From Flammulina velutipes (taxonomy: Eukaryota > Basidiomycota > Agaricomycetes > Agaricales > Physalacriaceae), in assembly GCA_011800155.1 (NCBI GenBank), contig CM022377.1, positions 1,302,001 to 1,366,000 of the forward strand: 64,000 nt of DNA, in the 5' to 3' direction. The notes under the pieces are model-generated. The model saw only the letters and a program-made list of their open reading frames with translations. It was not told the origin of the DNA and did not search any database. Position 1 is the first letter of the stretch. The number at the start of each line of letters is the position of its first letter. Below, piece after piece: positions 57,625 through 64,000 of this stretch. The position numbers and the translations under genes are program-made.

Positions 57625-57985
57625 TCGGCCCCTAGGAAGCCCCGTTAATTTTCTCTCGCTTTGCAATCAAATTTTTATTGCCATTCGTACGGTGCTAATT
57701 TAACATGTTATTTAACCTTACACAAACAGACTACAAAACATCCCCTCCATTTGGTTCCATGTTCCCGCTTCTTTTGCTAATGCAGCACAGCTCAATCGAT
57801 AAACTACGTTGGACATGTATAGCAATAGCTAGGGTGTACATCGATAAGGGCTAACCATTCTAGCTCCATCGCGTTTGAAGGACTTGCGGCCATCAGGGTT
57901 TCTACCCAACGGACTTTTTGTGCGCCACTGAAAGTAAACAGACGCGCATATTGTTGCAGGCGTGAGCCGAAGTAGCACACCCACA
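57625..57985. other. Intergenic after the tRNA, no supported gene
   Basis: A/T-rich sequence. The only longer frame (- strand, 57804-57989) overlaps the end of the MED9 model in another frame and is not supported. Confidence 0.45.
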
Positions 57986-58534
57986 TCAAAACGCAGGCGT
58001 CGAAGCTGTCGAATCCATTTCGATGTCTTTGAAACTATCGCTCAGCTTCGCCTTGGACGCGATTCTGTATGTCTCGACTTGCGATCCAAAGTGTTCTAAC
58101 TGATGTCTACAAAGCAGTTTGAGCTGAAGGGCAGGAAGAGGGAAAGAGGAGTCTCCTACTTCTTGCCATCACGAACAGCTTCGAGCATTTGTATGATTTC
58201 GTCCTGTTCGTCGAGGGTGAGCTCTCCGCCAGGAAGCCGAGTGGCTAGCTCTTTGGTACGGGCGAGAGAGAACTTGAAGTCGTTCGTCTGTGGTCCGTGA
58301 GCTCGTATCTGAAGAGGTTCAAGAGAACATGCACACAGCTTGGAGGAGCGCGTTCTTCCCTCCTGTCGCTGCTCCAGAATCCAGCTCGAGGATAGTAACA
58401 AGTTTCCCGAGTAAAGACGCGTATAGAGACGTTGGTAATGGATTTTCGTCCAGCGATGGAGGGCCTTGTGGAACGCTGGAAGACTGTCCGTAGGTGGATG
58501 AGGGCGTGAAGGGATTGGCGATCGGTGTCGACAT
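57986..58534 (-). CDS. MED9: Mediator of RNA polymerase II transcription subunit 9
   Basis: Exons 58337-58534, 58160-58287 and 57986-58106 give 148 aa, close to yeast Med9 (149 aa). Med9 belongs to the middle module of Mediator. The N-terminus is Ser/Pro-rich (MSTPIANPFTPSS). It is followed by YASLLGKLVTILELDSGAA and the conserved helical hairpin NDFKFSLARTKELATRLPGG then LTLDEQDEIIQMLEAVRD. The C-terminus HQLEHFGSQVETYRIASKAK leads to an acidic end. If the last intron is not removed the protein stops at KK (58156). The start codon is 63 bp from that of the oppositely oriented oxidoreductase. Confidence 0.8.
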
Positions 58535-58597
58535 GATGGTCGTCCGCAAGTAGCGCCAAATGATGGTCGATCACATCTGTTTCTTTCCCACCACCAC
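58535..58597. promoter_or_regulatory. 63-bp bidirectional promoter, MED9 / dehydrogenase
   Basis: Only 63 bases separate the two divergent start codons, so core promoter and 5' leaders of both genes must overlap each other or the neighbouring gene. Confidence 0.5.
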
Positions 58598-60024
58598 ATG
58601 GCTTCTGCTATCTCCCTTGTCCAGCGAGTATACAAGGTTCGCTTGTCTGTCATCCAATCCTCGTGCATTCTGAAATAAAGTCGAGTCATTCTTCCCTCCT
58701 GCCGTCGCCGTTTCGACCGGCGGAAGTGTGCCAATTAGGTTCGGAATTCTAGGAGCAGCAAACATAGCACCCTACGCGCTCATCATCCCGGCAAAGTCAC
58801 ATCCAGAAGCGGTCGTATATGCTGTCGCTGCAAGGGACCACAAGCGTGCCGAGCAATTCGCAAAGAAGCATGGCATAGAGAAGGTGCATGCAAGTTATCA
58901 AGGTGCGGTGTAATGTAATCTCGCTGGAGAGTGCTCATAATCTATGCTCTTGCAGACCTCCTAGATGATCCTCAGGTGGATGCCGTGTACAACCCAGTAG
59001 GATGCCTATCTACCTCTTCCTTCCTCGAGCTCACGCCAGTGTTAGCTGCCCAATGGTCTGCATTACGAATGGACTATGAAGGCGCTGCTTGCTGGCAAGC
59101 ACGTTCTTTTGGAGAAGCCTGCTTCTAACACAGCAGAGGAGGCGCACGCTATGTATGAGTTGGCTGAGACCAAGAACCTCGTCATTCTGGAAGCTTTTCA
59201 TTATCGGTACGTCTACTACATATTCCGACGATTTGAGCTTATCAGACGCAGTTTCCATCCCGCTATCCAACGCCTTAAAGCCATCATTCTTAGTGGCGAG
59301 TTGGGAAGAGTGAAAAGCATCTCCACGTCTCTTGTCTTGCCCAACATAATATCCGCGACTGACATCCGCTACAACTACAGCCTCGGCGGCGGCGCCCTGA
59401 TGGATATGGGGTGCTATACGCTGAACTGCATGCGCTACCTTGCATCCCCGTCCCAGAACACTGCCATTAATCCAACGTCGGTGTTGGAGGCGAGTGCTAT
59501 CGCCGCAGCGGATTCGCGCGTAGATCGAAAGACCACCGCTACGCTCGCGTTTCCCAACGATATTATTGGCACGCTTAACTGCGATTTCAAAGCCCCACTC
59601 CGCCAGGCAACGCAGATATTCGCCAAGGTGGAATGCGAAGGCGGGCGTGCCGTGTTGACCAACTTTGTCCTTCCAACTCTTTGGCACAGTCTGACTGTGG
59701 TAAAGACGGGAGGCGCGTCGCGCACTGAGAAAGTATACGTCCCACTCCCTGCGGAGCATGGCGTCAAGGGGAAGGGAGAAGAGTGGTGGTTGACATATCG
59801 ATATCAGCTCGAGGCGTTTGTGGATAGGATTCGGGGCCGCGACACTGGGAAAGACGTGCCGTGGATTACAAAGGAGGATACATATGGGAACATGGAATGG
59901 ATTGAGAAGATCTATGAGAAGGTATGTGATCAATTTCGGCATATCTCTCCGTACATTGAATTTGTTGGCAGACCACCTTGGGTTCTCGCCCGAAGTCGGA
60001 ATATGTGGTACCTGCGCTGTGAAT
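58598..60024 (+). CDS. Gfo/Idh/MocA oxidoreductase (dihydrodiol/D-xylose dehydrogenase type)
   Basis: An NADP-dependent sugar or diol dehydrogenase. The Rossmann start is RFGILGAANIAPYALIIPAK. It is followed by AVAARDHKRAEQFAKKHGI, DDPQVDAVYNP, MKALLAGKHVLLEKPASNTA with the catalytic-type EKP motif, ILEAFHYR, YNYSLGGGALMDMGCYTLNC, and the C-terminal EDTYGNMEWIEKIYEK with a last exon ending KSEYVVPAL. The first exon (ATG at 58598, MASAISLVQRVYK) is inferred because the frame before GSVPIRFG has no ATG; its acceptor (GAG near 58686) is poor. The rest of the model is solid. Confidence 0.85.
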
Positions 60025-60388
60025 AAGAACCGGTGGACAATAAGATTCTGCACGCAGTCCATTTGATCATTGCGATCCGTTGCAGAAAATGAATCTTGGA
60101 GCTTCCATACTCATAAAGCATTGGGGAATCAACTAAGTCTCACTCGACATGTATAGGCGTGGGCAGTGGGCACCCTCGTGAGTCAATACCCTCACCGCGT
60201 GGTTTCATGGGAATAACTTGTTTACAGAACGCGCCCACGTGCTTGCGCTTGGACTTCCAGTGTGGCGGGTTACGTCACGCGCCTATTGTTCCCTGCTTTA
60301 GGCATCGGAGTTCGAATCCTCCAGTCATATTAATTCCGCGAGTATAAAAGGCAGCTGTTAGAAGGACACACTCGTCCTTCTTCTTGCG
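60025..60388. other. Intergenic with promoter of the small heat-shock gene
   Basis: No gene. A GAGTATAAAAGGC box (about 60339-60351) lies near 40 bases upstream of the next ATG, a good TATA element for an inducible gene. Confidence 0.55.
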
Positions 60389-61425
60389 ATGTCCTACTCT
60401 TACCCTTATACAGACCAATATTCCCCGTCGTCTCCCCGTGATTCGTTCCCTTCATGGGAGGTGCTAGATCCTTCTCCGCAGAGCCTCATGGGACTTCCTT
60501 CTCCATTGACGCCTCTACAAACGCCATTGTATGGTCAACAGCATCTTCAGCTTGAATCAGATCCCAGTGTCCATAGTCAGTGCTCTTCGCCGGAGGATAG
60601 CGTGCTACTCCAGCATGTCCCTCAAGATTCACGACGCCACGACGCGTAAGTGCTGGTCTGTTTATCTGTATCACTAATGAGAACATTTCTCAGATCAGCT
60701 ACTCAGGTCCCCTCTCCAAGTACTGGAGGAAGAACAACCCGTCGGTCAACGCCACCCCGAGTACATCCATACACACGTCCTGAAAGCGCAGTACAAGGTT
60801 CTTCTAGTAACAGTAATCGTGTACGCAAACAACAAAATACAGAGCAAGACCAAAGTGGCCTGCGATTCATTCAACACCTCCCACCGCCACCCTCCACAGC
60901 ACCTCGATCGTACGATCTTGAGCACTTCGCTTTTCCGGGCATACTGATTCATTCCGACATAGATCCATGACACCGCCCGCAGCCATACCTCCCTCTCGCT
61001 TCCTCACCATCCGCGTCGATTGGCGATACGACCCAGCGACACACAAAATTATGGCGTACTTTGAAATGCCCGGGATACGACGAGAGGACGTGCGAATCAC
61101 ACTGACGACGACGTACTACAATCGAGTGAAGCAAGTCACTGTTCGCGCTATGCGCCATGCGCCGTTTCGCGGGGCCACATCGCGAGAACCAGTTCCTGGG
61201 CGCGAGTTTTGCTACATCGAGGGGAAGTACGGGGAGTGCAGACGCTCTATTTCCGTCTCGTCTGAATGCAAGGTACGTCGAGCACGTTTTGTTCTCTTCA
61301 GATTCTGACAGAGTTTTCAGCCTGAAGACATTGATGCGCAATTAGACGATGGCGTCCTTGTGTTGAGGATCAACTGTGGTACGCCTGAAGAAAAGTGCAA
61401 CGCCTTGGCTATTCCTCTCCGATGA
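60389..61425 (+). CDS. Divergent small heat-shock protein (Hsp20/alpha-crystallin)
   Basis: Four exons. A disordered N-terminal half (MSYSYPYTDQYSPSSP..., Ser/Pro/Gln-rich) is spliced through an intron from about 60912 to 60961 into the alpha-crystallin domain. That domain is VDWRYDPATHKIMAYFEMPG, IRREDVRITL, GREFCYIEGKYGECRRSIS, then PEDIDAQLDDGVLVLRINCG after the last intron. The A-x-x-x-x-G-V-L-x-x-x motif is present as DDGVLVLRI. The I-x-I tail motif is not obvious, and the last residues are NALAIPLR. It probably acts as an ATP-independent holdase. The TATA box and leader fit stress regulation. Confidence 0.85.
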
Positions 61426-61586
61426 CCATTGCATCACTCGTTACATGTTCAGCTCCTCTTTTCGATTTCCAGCCAGCTCGAGCAAATTTTTGATACACAC
61501 ACATATAGATACCATTTACCCTATATAACTAATTCGCTGTTCCGTTCAATGTAAAGATACAACTTAAGTACCGGGACGCTCCTCGT

Positions 61587-64000
61587 CTAGTAGTATGAAA
61601 GGTAACGCTTATCATACTCCTCAGGTTTCCATCCCAGAACCTTGATAGTCATGCTATCCTGACGCTCCTTTGTCTCTTCATCCCCCTCCGGCGCCAAAAT
61701 CTCAGAATCATATTGCGTGTAGACCTTCTTGTCTCTTTCTCCCCCCGACCAGGCCAAATTGCGTCCCACCGAGCGCTGCACATCAAGCAGGTGGACCAGG
61801 TTGCGAGCGTAACCCCAGTTCCGTAAGAGCTTGAAGGTGCCTTGGACGTCGGTGGTGGCCGCCTTCGATGAATCCGCGTCCGGGTCCATAGCTAAATCTG
61901 CCTTGGCGACAGATAGCTTATCCTCCATGAGTAGAATGAAAGTGTTCAACTCCTTTGCCAACGAAGTTTCAGCATCAAGCTTCCCGTCGGCAGCCAAAGA
62001 TGTCATCGTCTCCTTGAGTCGAAGGAGCGTGCCAGGTAAGGAATCGACGTTGATTCGCGGTGTGTATCCTATGTGGTGGATATTGAGAGTGTCCATGGAT
62101 TTGTCGAGGGACGTCTGGTGGGTTTTTATGGCATCTTGGAATGCGAGAGCAGCTCCCATGTCCAGCGCAGTGTTCCCTACACCGTTCTCCGCGTGGATTA
62201 TATTGTCCGGGCATTCCTCAAGCAGCACCTTAACAATGTCGATGTAGCTGGACTTTACCGCCAAGTGCAAAGGCGTGAGGCCATCGACATCCTGATACCC
62301 CAGTGGGCTCCTTGTGTACTTGACGAGGACTTTGACGATGTCAACATCTCCAGCTTGAACGGCTAGATGCAGTGGCTAGTTTCAAAAAGACGTTAGATAT
62401 GAGATTACCAGATTCAGGAGAAAGATACTCACAGTATTCATACGCGTCTTGGAGCGCTGGCACAAGAGCGATTCATTGAGTTCTCTCGGCAGTTTGGAAA
62501 GAAGATGTTCGAGATTGTCCTTCTTGATAGTCTGGGGGTTCGTCCCAGCTGGCGACGATGAATATTGAACAGTTGATGAGCAGATAAAATGATATATGTT
62601 CCACCTTGTGCACACAATCGTAAGTCGGTGAGAATCATTCGAGGAGATTTTACTCACCCTTTCGTCTCATCCACACTACTCGCGTCAAGGCTTCTAGAAA
62701 GAAGGAAATCAATCATGTCCATGTTGCATGCTATCTGAACTGCAATCAAGAGCAGATTAGAGCCCAGGAACTTCAGCCTAGCACCTCTGAGTCATTACAG
62801 GGTAATAAAAAGTGGTAATGGCACTAACTGATTGTGAATCGCCGCCTTGGGTACGTTTGGCGACTTGACGCTCAAAACTGCCTTCAGTGTACCGAGGTCC
62901 CGACTCAAAACAGCAGCTGTCAACGGAGACTCGCCCAACGAATTGACCTGCCATCCTAACCATTCTGGGAGCATTTTCGCCAGGTTGGAGCGCCTGAGCT
63001 TTATCGCGCGCGTGTCGTTGTGCGTGATCGAATAATGCTTGTAAGCGACAAGAGGACCATCTCCACCGAGATATTGCACAAGATTCTTCGCACGACTTTG
63101 AGCCGCGCGCCAAACGAGCGGAGTTACGTCGTCGTAACCTTCCTGTGCAGCATTGGGATCTCCCCTCCTGACCAAATCATGTCGCTTCTTCCCGTGGACA
63201 TTCAAACCAAGATACACCCGATTCCTATCGTTGACGAAAAGATCGTGATCGTCGTCTCCTTGCCCTCGAGTTTCGAAATGTATGCCCAGACCGGAATGCT
63301 GTATAAATTCGTCGAGCATGTCGGCACGATCGGAAGATATGATCTCGGTGAGGATCGCATCATCCAGTGGGATAGGTCCTCCAAGGGCATTCTTGTAGAG
63401 CTTGAGAGTCTGGCGGAAGCCTTCTATATCATTCAACTTGATGAAATTCCGAATGAGATTACAGTCTGCGCCCCAGACATTGGATTGTGAGGGAGGAAAT
63501 TTCAGGCTCGTGTCGTGAAGGTAATATGCCTGCGAAACCGGACTCTTAATACGTGAGGAACGCGACGCGACATCGAAGAAGTATGGCTTATCCTGATCGA
63601 GTGTGTCGTCAGAATCGTGTGAGGTCGCAGAGTCGTTGTCAGAATCATCGTCATCTATGGAAAGGCTCAGCAACGACAATATGAGAAACCTGCGATTACT
63701 TGCCGAGAACGATGTGAGGCTTGAACTTGTCCTCCTTGTCTTCGGGTTCATACTGCGCCCCAATGATGGCGAAAAGAAGATGCACCGTACTCCAATGTCT
63801 CCCGCATACAGCAGCGTAAAGAGGTGTCCATCCTGAACAGACAGACAGTCAGAACAAACCAAAAAGATGAAAGATATAGATCTAACCAGTTCTGCTCCAG
63901 GTGTTCTCTGGATCTGGGAGTTGTACCGAGAGTGACAACGCCACGCTGTTCTCATCTCCTTCGTCAGGAAGACAGAGTTGCTTGATCTTCTCGTTATCCC
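61587..64000 (-). CDS. Ankyrin-repeat protein, 5' end beyond the window
   Basis: Partial. From the window edge inward: ankyrin repeat WTPLYAAVCGRHWSTVHLLF, an acidic Ser/Asp-rich linker (DDDSDNDSATSHDSDDTLDQ), and a region of degenerate repeats (CNLIRNFIKLNDIEGFRQTL; YDDVTPLVWRAAQSRAKNL; GESPLTAAVLSRDLGTLKAV). Then come DMIDFLLSRSLDASSV and canonical repeats PLHLAVQAGDVDIVKVLVKY and GLTPLHLAVKSSYIDIVKVL, ending in a helical C-terminal domain (NTFILLMEDKLSVAKADLAM; KPEEYDKRYLSYY). No enzymatic domain is visible in the portion present. A cytosolic scaffold role is the default inference. Confidence 0.8.

Noticed and set aside
59031..60062. A 343-codon - strand frame opposite the Gfo/Idh/MocA gene
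   Set aside because: It is antisense to clear dehydrogenase motifs; the product has no recognisable domain.
60225..60330. A tRNA-like T-arm (GGAGTTCGAATCCTCC) upstream of the small heat-shock gene
   Set aside because: The 5-bp T stem does not pair with a 7-base loop, and no acceptor, D or anticodon arm could be found around it.
1..64000. CRISPR arrays, bacterial operons, riboswitches or ribosome-binding sites
   Set aside because: The sequence is eukaryotic with spliceosomal introns throughout; no regularly spaced short repeats were seen.

Overview
The window looks like nuclear DNA of a filamentous basidiomycete, most likely an Agaricomycete. Nearly every gene has several GT-AG introns of about 45-60 nt. 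The mobile DNA is of the Plavaka type, with DUF6698 and DUF6532 companion genes that are typical of mushroom genomes. The family names come from recognising motifs in the translated exons; no database search was run.

Left part (1-10516) is ordinary gene space: SEC61 alpha (+), a sedolisin-type S53 tripeptidyl peptidase (+), an unknown membrane protein (+), a very small two-exon protein resembling a chitin-binding module (+), and an aldo/keto reductase (-).

10517-24606 is one Plavaka DNA transposon containing a perfect head-to-tail duplication. Two 6,758-bp units (11091-17848 and 17849-24606) each carry an intact multi-exon transposase and a DUF6698 gene. The junction between the units lies exactly at the terminal inverted repeat. 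A 1,155-bp non-autonomous element with a perfect 25-bp inverted repeat beginning with the same CATCAG follows at 25027-26181.

26454-35783 holds the QTRT2 queuine-transferase subunit, a six-exon unknown gene with a MITE in one intron, a mitochondrial-type hotdog thioesterase, a CTP-dependent diacylglycerol kinase (DGK1 family), a J-domain protein, and five serine tRNA genes. A sixth serine tRNA lies at 57533. Together the six read the whole UCN codon box (AGA x3, UGA x1, CGA x2).

35855-53527 is a large decayed inverted duplication. The right arm carries an intact URG1-type GTP cyclohydrolase II and a tandem pair of (small secondary-metabolism-free unknown protein + F-box-like protein) modules. 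The left arm retains only shards of URG1 and of the small-protein gene. A second autonomous Plavaka element (38465-45203; DUF6532 gene and transposase, divergent) sits in the right arm near the centre of symmetry. Removing it together with one TG restores the arm, which defines its ends and its 2-bp target duplication.

Right part (53769-64000) returns to ordinary genes: a Shaker-beta-like aldo/keto reductase (-), an FAD monooxygenase (+), Mediator subunit 9 (-) head-to-head with a Gfo/Idh/MocA oxidoreductase (+), a divergent small heat-shock protein (+), and an ankyrin-repeat protein (-) that runs off the window edge.
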